Assembly (NCBI GenBank): GCA_002342295.1
Contig: DDPR01000010.1
Coordinates: 154,362-218,361 of the forward strand
Length of the DNA: 64,000 nucleotides
Source of the DNA: Burkholderiales bacterium UBA2463
GTDB taxonomy: Bacteria; Pseudomonadota; Gammaproteobacteria; Burkholderiales; Burkholderiaceae_A
Direction of reading: 5' to 3'
Below are positions 1-8,431 of the stretch, piece after piece; within the stretch, counting starts at the first letter, position 1; every line of letters starts with the position of its first letter. Made by a program: the position numbers and the translations under genes. The notes beneath the pieces were generated by a model. It had not been told where the DNA came from. It saw nothing but the letters and a program-made list of their open reading frames with translations, and ran no database searches.

Positions 1-2
1 TC

Positions 3-113
3 GGTTCTGGCGCGGCCCAATCCCACACGGTATATGGCCGCATTCCGTCAGGCCAGTCGGTTCCCAATATGGGCCGTTATACCGACACCGTCGTCGCTAC
101 GGTGAGCTACTAG
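3..113 (+). CDS. C-terminal end of a spore coat U (SCPU) domain / Csu-type pilus subunit, partial
   Basis: An open frame runs from the window edge to TAG at 111-113 and encodes 36 residues. They include VYGRIPSGQ and end in YTDTVVATVSY. This looks like the last beta-strands of the SCPU (CsuA/B-like) fold, whose members commonly end with a YGR-x-P motif and a final 'Y-x-D-T-V-x-V-T-V-x-Y' strand. That terminal strand is the part expected to contact the chaperone or the next subunit. The gene lies three bases upstream of a PapD-like chaperone gene and an usher gene, which fits a Csu-type (archaic) chaperone-usher operon. The 5' part is outside the window, so signal peptide and length are unknown. 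Confidence 0.72.
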   Translation, partial: GSGAAQSHTVYGRIPSGQSVPNMGRYTDTVVATVSY

Positions 114-116
114 ACC

Positions 117-701
117 ATGGACCGCCTCATCTCGAGCAGTCGGGTCCTGGCACTCTTGAGTCTCGCCCACTTTTTGCTGGGTAACCCAGCTCACAGCGCC
201 TTGGGCATCACGCCACCCCAGCTCCTCCCAGATGAGGCGGGCATTGTGGTCACGGAGGTTCAGTCCAGCACGCCGAATGCCTCACGCTGGTCAGTGAGGC
301 TGGTGAACTGGACGCCCGGCGCGGGAGAGCCCACTCCCGTGGCCTCAGACATCTCCCCCCGATTCTTTAGCCTTGCTCCAGGCGCACGTCAGATCATCCG
401 CGCCAAGGTGCGAGATCGAGGGGCTTACCACCGGCTCATCATCGAGCAGGTGCCCGACCCTGAGGCTGTCGCCCAAGGACTTGCCTTTCGATTTCGCTTC
501 AGCCTGCCCATCTATCGGCAGCCTCAGGAGCCTCTGGCCCTCTCGCCCAATCTGCCCTCTGCAGCGGGGTGCTATCCGTTCAAGAACAGCCAGTCGCTCG
601 CGGTTCGGCTCGTGCTCAGCAAGGATCTTCTCGGACCAAACACGCTGTTACCCGGCGAATCCGCAGAGCTCTGTCGAACTGCCCAGACCGCTAAGAACTG
701 A
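117..701 (+). CDS. Periplasmic pilus chaperone, PapD-like (Csu/archaic type)
   Basis: The product should hold unfolded pilin subunits in the periplasm and hand them to the usher. Residues 1-27 form a signal peptide with a likely cleavage after the AHS motif. The mature protein opens with ITPPQLLPDE, followed by an immunoglobulin-like strand pattern (WSVRLVNWT, FFSLAPGARQIIRAKV), as in the N-terminal domain of PapD-family chaperones. At 194 residues it is shorter than the usual 230-260, and the C-terminal domain is abbreviated. It sits between an SCPU subunit and an usher, and its stop overlaps the usher start (TGATG), which suggests translational coupling. The family assignment is by fold pattern and context, so the fine subtype is inferred. 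Confidence 0.8.
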   Translation: MDRLISSSRVLALLSLAHFLLGNPAHSALGITPPQLLPDEAGIVVTEVQSSTPNASRWSVRLVNWTPGAGEPTPVASDISPRFFSLAPGARQIIRAKVRDRGAYHRLIIEQVPDPEAVAQGLAFRFRFSLPIYRQPQEPLALSPNLPSAAGCYPFKNSQSLAVRLVLSKDLLGPNTLLPGESAELCRTAQTAKN

Positions 702-3043
702 TGCGGTTTGTTGGACGGGGCCGGCTTCTTGCCGGCCTGATGGCTTGCTTTCTTTGGACCTTTCAGGCGAAAGCGCAGAGCGAAACGCTTTTGCTCTCCA
801 TTGAGGTCAATGGGGTTCAGGCGAGCAGGGGCAGCAGCGTCATAGCCCGCCCACCTCATGCCTGTCTCGTTGAGCTCGAATCGGTCCTCGCGCACGTCGA
901 TCCTCGAGGGCTGCCAACCGAACAACACGAGGGCACCACCTTCCTGTCAGTGGCGCCTCATTGGGGTCACTGCAGTATTGACGCAGAGACCTCGCGCGCG
1001 CTCATCCGAATGAACCACGAGCACCTTCGGCCCCGACCTCTCGTGCTGGGAGAGCGACCTGCGGTGCTGGCACCCCTTCACCTGATTCACGCCCAAGCGG
1101 GCATCTCAGCCATCCGGACCACCCAGCCGGTGCGAACCATCCCCAGCCTTGCACTTGACGCTGTGCTGCATAACCGCGGCAGGAATCTCGGCATCGTGGC
1201 GAGCCAGGGACCTCTCCAGCTACAAGCCCGTGAGGCCCAGTCTCCTGGTCAGTCCCGTCACACATGGTCACTGGAACACGGCTTCCCCTCGGGCGCCGCA
1301 CTCACAGCAGGCGATCAGGTCATGCGCGTGGGCATTCTGCGCGCGCCCGTGGCCCACAGAGGCCTGTCCTGGTCCAGTCGAATGGCCCCCCTTCAGTCAG
1401 CCAGCCCAGCACTGGGTCAGTTCACACTCGAGAGCCCGGCTCGCGTGCAGTTTGTCGACAACCAGGGGACCACGCTCTACAGCACAAGTCTTTTGCCTGC
1501 GGGTCGTTACGCACTGGAGGGGTTTGGCGCGTCGGGTCGGCCCGGTGTACTCAACCTCGAAGTCCTCGGCCTCGATGGAGAGAGAAAGACACTCCAACTG
1601 CCTTGGGTCTCCTCGCCGTCTCTACTGCAACCCGGAGAGACGCTCACCGAGGCCTTCGTGGGCCGGGGAGGCTTTACGCAAGGCTATGCCGCTGCCGGCC
1701 TCACGCTCCATGAGAGCCTTCGCCTCGGGTTTCTTCGACGGGCTGGCCTCGGTCACGAGGTCTTCTTCGGGGCCTCAAGCGCTCGCCAAAAGAAGGTTCT
1801 CGCCTCTCTCGATATCGGCCTCTCATGCGCGCCCCAATGCGCCCCGCAGAATCGTCTCCAACTGCAGATGCAACTAAGTCGAGGGGTCGACCTTCTGCTT
1901 GAGGCCAGTCAGCCCCGTCAGCGCATCCTCGCGCTTCAGGCGGGACTATCCTCAGCCACGCACGCCTCGATCAACCTCTCCTCGGGTTCAGCCTCAGCCA
2001 ACCCCCTCTTTGCCGAGAGAAGTTCTCCGGCTGGCCAGGCTCCTCAGCAGAGCGTAGGCAGCAGCCAGCTCGCAAGCTTGAGCCATCGCATCAGCCCTGC
2101 ACTGAGCGTTCAATTGCAGTTAAGAGTGTCGAATGGGGCGATCACCAGCCGGAGCGCCTTTCTCAGCCTCAATTGGAGTCTGGATCAGCAGCACAGTGTG
2201 GGTGCCTCCTTGCAACAAACCCAGGGTCAGCCCCTGAGCCTGGGTTTGGCCGCCAGCCGCAGACCCACGGCACCCGAGGGCGACACCATCCAACTCATTC
2301 AGCGCGAGGGCTCGACTACCGCGCAGGAGTTGCTGCTTCGCAGCGAGCGCGCTTACGGCGACCTCCATGTACTGGCCCGTCAAAACGCGGGCCAGCCCGT
2401 GCACATCTCCACCCAAGCCGCAAGCCGCCTCTGGATCACCGAGCATGGGTTGCATCTGGGTCCGGTGGGGCAGTACAACCTCGTCCTTCATGAACTCGGA
2501 CTGCCGGGGCCTCAGATGCGACAAGACAATGGGCTCGTGCGCGCTGCCGATGCGAGTGGCATTGTTCCTTTCGCTCGAGTTCCGAGCTGGTCGCGACCGA
2601 GTTTCGAGGTCGACACGAGGCGCCTTCCGTTTTGGATGACATGGCGGGGAGGGCGTCTCGCGCTGCCGATGGCGGCCCAACGAGCCTACTGGGTTGACCA
2701 CCGTGGCAGCTGGTCGGTCACCCCCAACCCGAGGCTCGCCCTTCAAGAGAACGACCTTCAGACCATTGAGCGGGTCCTCGATCGGCTCGGTCAGCCCATC
2801 ACCCTATCGCCTGACGGCTACCTTGACCTCGCGAACCTGCAGCAACTGCCCGTCACTGTCCAAAGCTCCTCAGGCATCGAGCGCGTTTGTCAGGCAGAGC
2901 AGTCTGTGCCAAAAGAGAACGGGGACCTCCTACTGATCTGCAGATCTCAACAGCCGAATCCGCCGCTGCGATCCGCATCAGCCACGCCCCACGAAGGGCA
3001 TATTGGTCGCCATGATGGTCATGAACTGAATGTTGGCCTCTAG
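701..3043 (+). CDS. Outer-membrane fimbrial usher protein (FimD/CsuD family)
   Basis: Ushers form the outer-membrane pore that polymerises and secretes pilus subunits delivered by the chaperone. The 780-residue product has a signal peptide (about residues 1-25, ending QAKAQ). A central barrel region contains usher-like segments such as FVDNQGTTLYSTSLLPAGRY and QGYAAAGLTLHESLRLGF. The segment VPFARVPSWSRPSFEVDTR resembles the conserved usher motif 'P-Y-x-x-N-x-I-x-x-D' near the end of the barrel. The C-terminal domain ends with a Cys pair (VCQAEQ and LLICR). The last 22 residues run across the 3' end of the convergent SDR gene and look like read-through rather than conserved usher sequence. 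The length is at the short end for the family. Confidence 0.87.
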   Translation: MRFVGRGRLLAGLMACFLWTFQAKAQSETLLLSIEVNGVQASRGSSVIARPPHACLVELESVLAHVDPRGLPTEQHEGTTFLSVAPHWGHCSIDAETSRALIRMNHEHLRPRPLVLGERPAVLAPLHLIHAQAGISAIRTTQPVRTIPSLALDAVLHNRGRNLGIVASQGPLQLQAREAQSPGQSRHTWSLEHGFPSGAALTAGDQVMRVGILRAPVAHRGLSWSSRMAPLQSASPALGQFTLESPARVQFVDNQGTTLYSTSLLPAGRYALEGFGASGRPGVLNLEVLGLDGERKTLQLPWVSSPSLLQPGETLTEAFVGRGGFTQGYAAAGLTLHESLRLGFLRRAGLGHEVFFGASSARQKKVLASLDIGLSCAPQCAPQNRLQLQMQLSRGVDLLLEASQPRQRILALQAGLSSATHASINLSSGSASANPLFAERSSPAGQAPQQSVGSSQLASLSHRISPALSVQLQLRVSNGAITSRSAFLSLNWSLDQQHSVGASLQQTQGQPLSLGLAASRRPTAPEGDTIQLIQREGSTTAQELLLRSERAYGDLHVLARQNAGQPVHISTQAASRLWITEHGLHLGPVGQYNLVLHELGLPGPQMRQDNGLVRAADASGIVPFARVPSWSRPSFEVDTRRLPFWMTWRGGRLALPMAAQRAYWVDHRGSWSVTPNPRLALQENDLQTIERVLDRLGQPITLSPDGYLDLANLQQLPVTVQSSSGIERVCQAEQSVPKENGDLLLICRSQQPNPPLRSASATPHEGHIGRHDGHELNVGL

Positions 3044-3721
3044 AGGAAGGCGGGCCATCTCGCAGACGGCGCGAGCCACGTGCGACATGTCCATGAGAGG
3101 TTCAGGCTTCCGGGTGCCGTCTGCCTGCAGGGCGCCTGCGCCAAATCCAGCAGCAAGTTCAGTGGCTGCATTGCCAATATCGATCTGCCCACAGGCAATG
3201 GAGTAGGGCCTGCCATCAAGCGAGAGCTGTTTGGTCAGGCCGGTGATGGCGTGTTTTGTGGTCGTGTAGCCCACAGAAAGAGGCCTCGGTGCATGGGCAG
3301 AGATCGAGCCGTTATTCACAATGCGGCCCCCCTGAGGATGTTGGCGACGCATCAGTCCAAAAGCTGCGCGAGCGCACAAAAATGCACCGGTGAGGTTCGT
3401 ATCGACGGCCTGCCTCCATGTGCTCACCGACATCTCGTCGATCAATGACCCCGGGGGGAACACGCCCGCATTGTTAAAAAGAAGGTCAAGCCGACCCCGC
3501 TCAGTCTCAATGCTCTTCACCAGCGAGTCGATTGCGACCTCATCGGTCACATCTGCTGCGTGTATATGAGCCCTGGGGTGGTCCTGCGCGCTCTCTCTGA
3601 GCGCTTCCTCACGACGCCCTGTCAACACAACGGTCCAGCCTTGCTCAAGAAGCGCTCGACTGACCGCGCGACCAATGCCGCTCCCCGCTCCGGTTACCCA
3701 TGCAATTGATGATGTCGTCAT
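2978..3721 (-). CDS. Short-chain dehydrogenase/reductase (SDR)
   Basis: A classical NAD(P)-dependent oxidoreductase of unknown substrate. From the ATG at 3721 (reads MTTSSIAWVTG) it is 247 residues. It has the nucleotide-binding glycine motif TGAGSGIGRA near residues 9-18, NNAG near residue 84, a catalytic Ser in NNGSISAHAP and the YTTTK (YxxxK) motif. The C-terminus MATNMPFVGRG is a common ending in one SDR subgroup, which confirms the stop. A longer frame starts at 3811, but the first 30 residues have no SDR character and would overlap the divergent esterase gene. It overlaps the end of the usher gene by 66 bases on the opposite strand. Confidence 0.88.
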   Translation of the reverse strand: MTTSSIAWVTGAGSGIGRAVSRALLEQGWTVVLTGRREEALRESAQDHPRAHIHAADVTDEVAIDSLVKSIETERGRLDLLFNNAGVFPPGSLIDEMSVSTWRQAVDTNLTGAFLCARAAFGLMRRQHPQGGRIVNNGSISAHAPRPLSVGYTTTKHAITGLTKQLSLDGRPYSIACGQIDIGNAATELAAGFGAGALQADGTRKPEPLMDMSHVARAVCEMARLPLEANIQFMTIMATNMPFVGRG

Positions 3722-3763
3722 AAGCGGCTTGTCAGGAAGTGATGAAGGAACCAAGATGCTGCC

Positions 3764-4372
3764 ATGACTCTCAATCCAGCACCCTCCAACCTGCTTTTTA
3801 TCTACATCCACGGCTTTCTCAGCTCACCCGAGTCGAGCAAGGCCCGGCAGCTTGCCCAGTGGCTCGCAGCAGAGGGCATTGCCTATGCCTGCCCCGCGCT
3901 CGACATCAGTCCCCTCATTGCACTCGATCAGATCGAACAGATCATCGAAGAAGCGCAGCAGAGGGGCCTTCACCCGAGGCTCATCGGGAGCTCACTCGGT
4001 GGCGCCTATGCCACCCATCTCATGTCTCACCTCCCCGCCCGCACCCAGATGCGTGCAGTGCTCATCAACCCAGCAGTTGCGGCCGCACGCGACCTCGCCA
4101 GCCAAGTTGGGATCCACAAATCTTGGCACTCCGATGCACAGCTGGAGTTCACGAACCAGCATGTCGAGGACCTTCGACTGCTGCAGGGCGGCGACCCAGA
4201 TCCCAAGCGCCTGATGGTCGTGGCGGCAACAGGCGACGAGCTTCTTGACTGGAAGGAGATGGTGGATCGCTTCCCTCACAGCGAGCACCTCGTCGTTCAG
4301 GGCTCTGACCATGGCCTGTCGGACTTCGAGGTCCACTGGCCCAAGGTGCGCGAGTTTCTTCTCCGACCCTAG
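3764..4372 (+). CDS. YqiA/YcfP-family alpha/beta-hydrolase (putative esterase)
   Basis: A small (202-residue) alpha/beta-hydrolase of the YqiA/UPF0227 group, cytoplasmic, with presumed esterase activity on short acyl esters. It opens with the oxyanion-type segment IYIHGFLSSP followed by S-KA, typical of YqiA. The nucleophile elbow is GSSLGG (Ser near residue 81), with INPAV after it. An acidic residue follows in TGDELLDW, and the catalytic His lies in GSDHGLSDF near the C-terminus. It is transcribed divergently from the SDR, with 42 bases between starts, and ends four bases before the convergent MFS gene. Its physiological substrate cannot be told from the sequence. Confidence 0.86.
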   Translation: MTLNPAPSNLLFIYIHGFLSSPESSKARQLAQWLAAEGIAYACPALDISPLIALDQIEQIIEEAQQRGLHPRLIGSSLGGAYATHLMSHLPARTQMRAVLINPAVAAARDLASQVGIHKSWHSDAQLEFTNQHVEDLRLLQGGDPDPKRLMVVAATGDELLDWKEMVDRFPHSEHLVVQGSDHGLSDFEVHWPKVREFLLRP

Positions 4373-4376
4373 GCCT

Positions 4377-5690
4377 CTAGCGCGGACCCGCCTCCAAGGG
4401 TTGCGCCGCTCGGAGGTCGAAAGGCACGCGCATGAGCAGCACCAGTCCCACAAGGAAAAAGAGGCCCGTCATGAGGATGGCCAGCCGATGGTCATTGTCT
4501 GAGAGCGCAGTGGTCACCCCATATGCCAAGGGGCCGAGAACGCTGGCCAGATGAACAGCCACACCCCAGTATCCAAACGCCTCTGACTCCGCTCCTCGGG
4601 GCGCCAGGGCCGCAACGGCAGCGCGAGCACCGCTTTGCGAACTGCCCATCGCCAGACCCGCAAGATTGGCCGCCAGCCAGAAGGCCTCCACAGTCTCAGA
4701 CCTCGCAGCCACAATGACCATGCCGACCCAGAGCAGCAGGGAGACAGCGAGGCTGCGGCGATGCCCGAGCCGATCCTGAAGAAATCCAAACCCGGCCGCA
4801 CCCAAGCTCGCTGTCACATTCACCACCAGCACCAGCAAGATGGTCTGTCTCATATCAAAACCCATGACCTGCTGCGCGTAGATCGCCGCCAGCGTAATGA
4901 CCGCAGCAACGCCAGCCTGATAGACCGAGATGCACAACAAAAGTCGGCGAAGCGGGCGTGCAAAGGGGTCATGGGCGAGCCCCCTCCAGCCTCGAAACAG
5001 GCGATGCCAAGCAAGATGCCAGGCGATTCCCGTGGGCTCCGAGCGCTCTTGGAGAATCCAAAGGGCAGGAAAACCAACTGCAGCAAAGACGCCCGCGGTC
5101 ATGAACAGAGCACCCGCCATGAGTGGCTGCGCGCCCGCCTCACCACCAAGTACATCAGGAGCCATTCCAATCCAGATCAGCGAGAGCACCAGCGTGAGCA
5201 AACCACCCAGATAGCCCCAGGCCCATCCAAAGCCGGATAAGCGCCCCAGACCACCTGGCGAGGCGATTTCCGAAAGAAATCCAGCGCTGACATCCTGATG
5301 GCTCGCGTAGGCCACATTTGTTAACGCGAGAAGGCAGGCGGTCAGCCAGAGGTCGCCGGGACCGCAGAACGCCAGGCCAACGGTGCCCGCCGAGCACACC
5401 GCCGTGGCCCAGCGCAGAACACGGCGCTTGGCAGCGAAGGCATCCGCATAGGCGCCCAGCAGGGGCGCACTCAACATCACCAGGCCGTAACTCACCGAGA
5501 GAATCAACGTCCACACCAATGTGGCCTGAGGATTATTGGCCATCACCACGCTCACAAAATACGCATTAAAGACGGCCGTCAGCACGACTGTGGTGTAGCC
5601 GGAGTTCGCGAAATCAAGGCTTGCCCAGGCCCACACTTCCGGGGCCGAGACACCCTCTCGCAGGGACTTCTGAGGCGGTGTTTCAGGCAA
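4377..5690 (-). CDS. MFS permease, UMF1 / Atg22-like family
   Basis: A 437-residue integral membrane protein with about 12 predicted transmembrane segments. The N-terminal motif [18 protein letters not shown] is characteristic of the UMF1 (Atg22-like) branch of the major facilitator superfamily. The loop [12 protein letters not shown] between segments 2 and 3 corresponds to the MFS signature. Eukaryotic Atg22 exports amino acids from vacuoles, but bacterial members have no firmly known substrate, so none is assigned. The gene is monocistronic. Its start codon is 29 bases from the divergently read miaB start, so any promoters must overlap the coding ends. Confidence 0.86.
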   Translation of the reverse strand: MPETPPQKSLREGVSAPEVWAWASLDFANSGYTTVVLTAVFNAYFVSVVMANNPQATLVWTLILSVSYGLVMLSAPLLGAYADAFAAKRRVLRWATAVCSAGTVGLAFCGPGDLWLTACLLALTNVAYASHQDVSAGFLSEIASPGGLGRLSGFGWAWGYLGGLLTLVLSLIWIGMAPDVLGGEAGAQPLMAGALFMTAGVFAAVGFPALWILQERSEPTGIAWHLAWHRLFRGWRGLAHDPFARPLRRLLLCISVYQAGVAAVITLAAIYAQQVMGFDMRQTILLVLVVNVTASLGAAGFGFLQDRLGHRRSLAVSLLLWVGMVIVAARSETVEAFWLAANLAGLAMGSSQSGARAAVAALAPRGAESEAFGYWGVAVHLASVLGPLAYGVTTALSDNDHRLAILMTGLFFLVGLVLLMRVPFDLRAAQPLEAGPR

Positions 5691-5719
5691 AATGCTGGCT
5701 CACTTTCTGCAAGGCCACT

Positions 5720-7033
5720 ATGACATCGAAGCTCTACATCCGCACCTTCGGATGCCAGATGAATGAGTATGACTCGGACAAGATGGCCGACGTGTTGCAC
5801 GCAACCGATGGCCTGGAGCAGACCGACAGCCCGGAGGACGCCGATGTCATCCTCTTCAATACCTGCTCGGTCCGCGAGAAGGCTCAAGAAAAAGTTTTTT
5901 CCGATCTTGGCCGCGCACGTGAGCTCAAGAAAATCAAACCCGGCCTGCTCATCGGTGTGGGAGGTTGCGTCGCGAGCCAAGAGGGTGAGGCCATCATCAA
6001 GCGCGCGCCCTATGTAGACGTCGTCTTCGGGCCACAGACCCTTCATCGCCTGCCCGATCTCATTCGAGCCCGCCGTCAGACAGGCAGGCCGCAGGTCGAT
6101 ATTCAGTTCCCCGAGATCGAGAAGTTCGACCACCTTCCGCCCGCCCGGGTCGAGGGGTCCACCGCCTTTGTGTCCATCATGGAGGGTTGTAGCAAGTACT
6201 GCAGTTTCTGCGTGGTGCCCTACACCCGCGGCACCGAGGTCTCCCGACCCGCTGTCGATGTACTCGCGGAGATCACCCAACTCACCGACCAGGGTGTCAA
6301 AGAGGTGACGCTCCTTGGCCAGAATGTCAACGCGTACCGAGACGAGTCCTCCGCACTCGACTTCGCCGGCCTCCTGGAGGTCATCAGCGAGATCGAATCG
6401 CTCGAGCGCATCCGCTTTACAACGTCTCATCCAAAGGAGTTCGGCCAGCGGCTCATCGATGCTTTTGTCAAGCTCCCCAAGCTTGCGAGCTATGTCCACC
6501 TGCCCGTTCAATCTGGAAGCGACCGCGTGCTCGCCGCGATGAAGCGAGGCTACACGGCCCTTGAGTTCAAAAGCATCGTGCGTCGGCTTCGCGCTGCGCG
6601 GCCGGACTTATCGCTCTCGACCGACATCATCGTAGGATTCCCTGGCGAGACTGAAGAGGACTTCGAGGCGAGCGTGCAGCTCGTCAAGGCCGCGGGCTTT
6701 GATAGCGCCTACTCATTTGTTTACAGCCCCCGTCCCGGCACCCCTGCGGCAGACCTGCCCGATGAGACGCCCGCCAGCGTCAAACTCGAGCGCCTCCAGC
6801 GCCTTCAACGGCTCATCGATGACCAGGAACGCGTCTTCTGCGAGGCGCTCGTGGGCACCACTCAGGAGGTCCTTGTCGAGGGCCCCGCGCGCAAAGGCGA
6901 CTCCGATTTCATGGGGCGCACCAGCACCAATCGCGTGGTGAACTTCCCTGGGCAGGCCCGACTAGTGGGATCCATCGTCCACGTTCGAATCTCGGACGTA
7001 CGCACCCATACCCTGCGCGGTGAGGTGCTCTAG
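5720..7033 (+). CDS. miaB: tRNA-2-methylthio-N6-dimethylallyladenosine synthase MiaB
   Basis: A radical-SAM methylthiotransferase that adds the 2-methylthio group to i6A37 of tRNAs reading UNN codons. From ATG 5720 it is 437 residues. The N-terminal UPF0004 domain carries the auxiliary [4Fe-4S] cysteines Cys12 ([10 protein letters not shown]), Cys49 (NTCSVRE) and Cys83 (GGCVAS). The radical-SAM CxxxCxxC is Cys157/161/164 ([17 protein letters not shown]). A TRAM domain closes the protein. Translation from an upstream in-frame ATG at 5621 would add 33 residues without family similarity and overlap the divergent MFS gene, so the later start is chosen. It leads the 5720-15052 unit, and the next gene starts seven bases downstream. 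Confidence 0.97.
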   Translation: MTSKLYIRTFGCQMNEYDSDKMADVLHATDGLEQTDSPEDADVILFNTCSVREKAQEKVFSDLGRARELKKIKPGLLIGVGGCVASQEGEAIIKRAPYVDVVFGPQTLHRLPDLIRARRQTGRPQVDIQFPEIEKFDHLPPARVEGSTAFVSIMEGCSKYCSFCVVPYTRGTEVSRPAVDVLAEITQLTDQGVKEVTLLGQNVNAYRDESSALDFAGLLEVISEIESLERIRFTTSHPKEFGQRLIDAFVKLPKLASYVHLPVQSGSDRVLAAMKRGYTALEFKSIVRRLRAARPDLSLSTDIIVGFPGETEEDFEASVQLVKAAGFDSAYSFVYSPRPGTPAADLPDETPASVKLERLQRLQRLIDDQERVFCEALVGTTQEVLVEGPARKGDSDFMGRTSTNRVVNFPGQARLVGSIVHVRISDVRTHTLRGEVL

Positions 7034-7040
7034 GGCGCGT

Positions 7041-7529
7041 ATGCACCCCACCCAACTCAGCCTCCAACTCCAGGCCGCAGAAAAGGGGCTTGGCCCCTCG
7101 GCCCAAGGCCCCGACGGCTGGCCCATCTCGCGCCAGCGCATCCGACGCGCGGTGCTTGCCAGTCTTGATGCTCAGGTTGAGTCTGCCGAACTCACCCTGC
7201 GACTGGTCGGCGAGGCCGAAGGAAGGCGACTCAACCTCGACTACCGGGGCCGAAATGCGCCAACCAACGTGCTCACCTTTGCCTACTCCCCCCCACCAGA
7301 CCTCTGCGCAGACGTGGTGCTCTGTCTGCCTGTTGTGGCCCGAGAGGCCCGGGCTCAGCGCAAACCCCTTGACCACCATCTCATTCATCTCATCGTGCAC
7401 GGCTGCCTGCATGCCTGCGGCCTCGACCACGAAAACGATGACGAGGCGGAGGCCATGGAAGAGCACGAAGCCGCCATCCTGAGGCGCTTTCGAATTCCCA
7501 ACCCTTATGGCACCATCAAAGCTCCTTAA
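7041..7529 (+). CDS. ybeY: Endoribonuclease YbeY (16S rRNA 3'-end maturation)
   Basis: A metal-dependent RNase needed for 16S rRNA 3' processing and ribosome quality control. The 162-residue product carries the zinc-binding motif HGCLHACGLDH with His120, His124 and His130, preceded by the family segment NVLTFAY. The start at ATG 7041 is preferred over 7020 because it lies just after the miaB stop and leaves the family N-terminus intact. The N-terminal region is slightly longer than in E. coli (insert around residues 14-28). In most proteobacteria phoH lies between miaB and ybeY; here there is no room for it. Confidence 0.94.
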   Translation: MHPTQLSLQLQAAEKGLGPSAQGPDGWPISRQRIRRAVLASLDAQVESAELTLRLVGEAEGRRLNLDYRGRNAPTNVLTFAYSPPPDLCADVVLCLPVVAREARAQRKPLDHHLIHLIVHGCLHACGLDHENDDEAEAMEEHEAAILRRFRIPNPYGTIKAP

Positions 7530-7546
7530 CAACCTACGCAGGCTGC

Positions 7547-8431
7547 ATGAACGAACCCGACCCTAGGCCCTCAGGCCTGAGTCATTCTTTCAAGCGACTT
7601 CTGGATCGGCTCCTGGGCCGAACCGACGACAAAGAAGAGCTTCTCGAGCAGCTGCGCGAGGCGCAGGAGAACGCGGTCATCGACGCCGATGCGGTATCCA
7701 TGATGGAAGGCGTCCTTCAGGTGGCCGACCTTGCCGTTCGTGATCTCATGGTTCCTCGGGCGCAGATGGATGTGGTCGATATCAATGACCCGCTCGACGA
7801 GATCGTCTCCTTCGTCACCAAGACTGCCCACTCTCGCTTTCCGGTTGTCGACGGGGGTCGCGACAACGTCATTGGCGTCTTGCTGGCCAAAGATCTCCTG
7901 AAGGTCTTGGCGGAGGACGAGCGAGACATTCGTGGGCTTTTGCGCCCCGCGGTCTTCGTCCCCGAATCCAAACGGCTCAATGTCCTCCTGCGAGACTTTC
8001 GGCTCAATCGAAACCACATCGCCATGGCGGTCGATGAATATGGCGGCGTGGCCGGCCTGATCACCATCGAAGATGTGCTTGAGCAGATTGTCGGCGACAT
8101 CGAAGACGAGCACGATATCGACGAGGACGAAGACAACATCGTGGCCTCGCCCGGTGAGCGTGGCGTGTTTCGCGTCAAGGCAATCACCACCCTTGAGCAG
8201 TTCAATGAGGCCTTCGAGGTGGCGTTAAGCGACCACCAGGTCGACACCATCGGGGGCTATGTCACCGATCACCTCGGGCGCGTGCCCCACAGGGGCGAAG
8301 TCATCGACATCGCCCCGTTCCGTTTTGAGATTCAACGCGCAGACGCACGAACAGTTCAGCTTATGCTGGTGCAGCGCCTTGCCGAGCCCAGCACAGATGC
8401 CAAGCCTTCAGAGCCCAGCCTGGCTGCCTAG
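7547..8431 (+). CDS. corC: CorC/HlyC-family protein with CBS domain pair
   Basis: A cytosolic (membrane-associated) protein linked to magnesium and cobalt efflux. The 294-residue product has an N-terminal linker, then a CBS pair beginning near residue 65 (VRDLMVPRAQMDVVDIND, then HSRFPVVDG and VIGVLLAKDLL). The second CBS repeat contains MAVDEYGGVAGLITIEDVLEQ. An acidic stretch (DEHDIDEDED) follows, and the protein ends with the CorC/HlyC C-terminal domain (TIGGYVTDHLGRVPHRGE). Length matches the short CorC form without the membrane DUF21 domain. Position between ybeY and lnt is the standard one. Its last 35 bases overlap the lnt start region. Confidence 0.93.
   Translation: MNEPDPRPSGLSHSFKRLLDRLLGRTDDKEELLEQLREAQENAVIDADAVSMMEGVLQVADLAVRDLMVPRAQMDVVDINDPLDEIVSFVTKTAHSRFPVVDGGRDNVIGVLLAKDLLKVLAEDERDIRGLLRPAVFVPESKRLNVLLRDFRLNRNHIAMAVDEYGGVAGLITIEDVLEQIVGDIEDEHDIDEDEDNIVASPGERGVFRVKAITTLEQFNEAFEVALSDHQVDTIGGYVTDHLGRVPHRGEVIDIAPFRFEIQRADARTVQLMLVQRLAEPSTDAKPSEPSLAA

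Noticed and set aside
5579..6511. Long antisense frame of 310 codons opposite miaB
   Set aside because: miaB motifs in the sense frame are complete; the antisense product has no recognisable domain.
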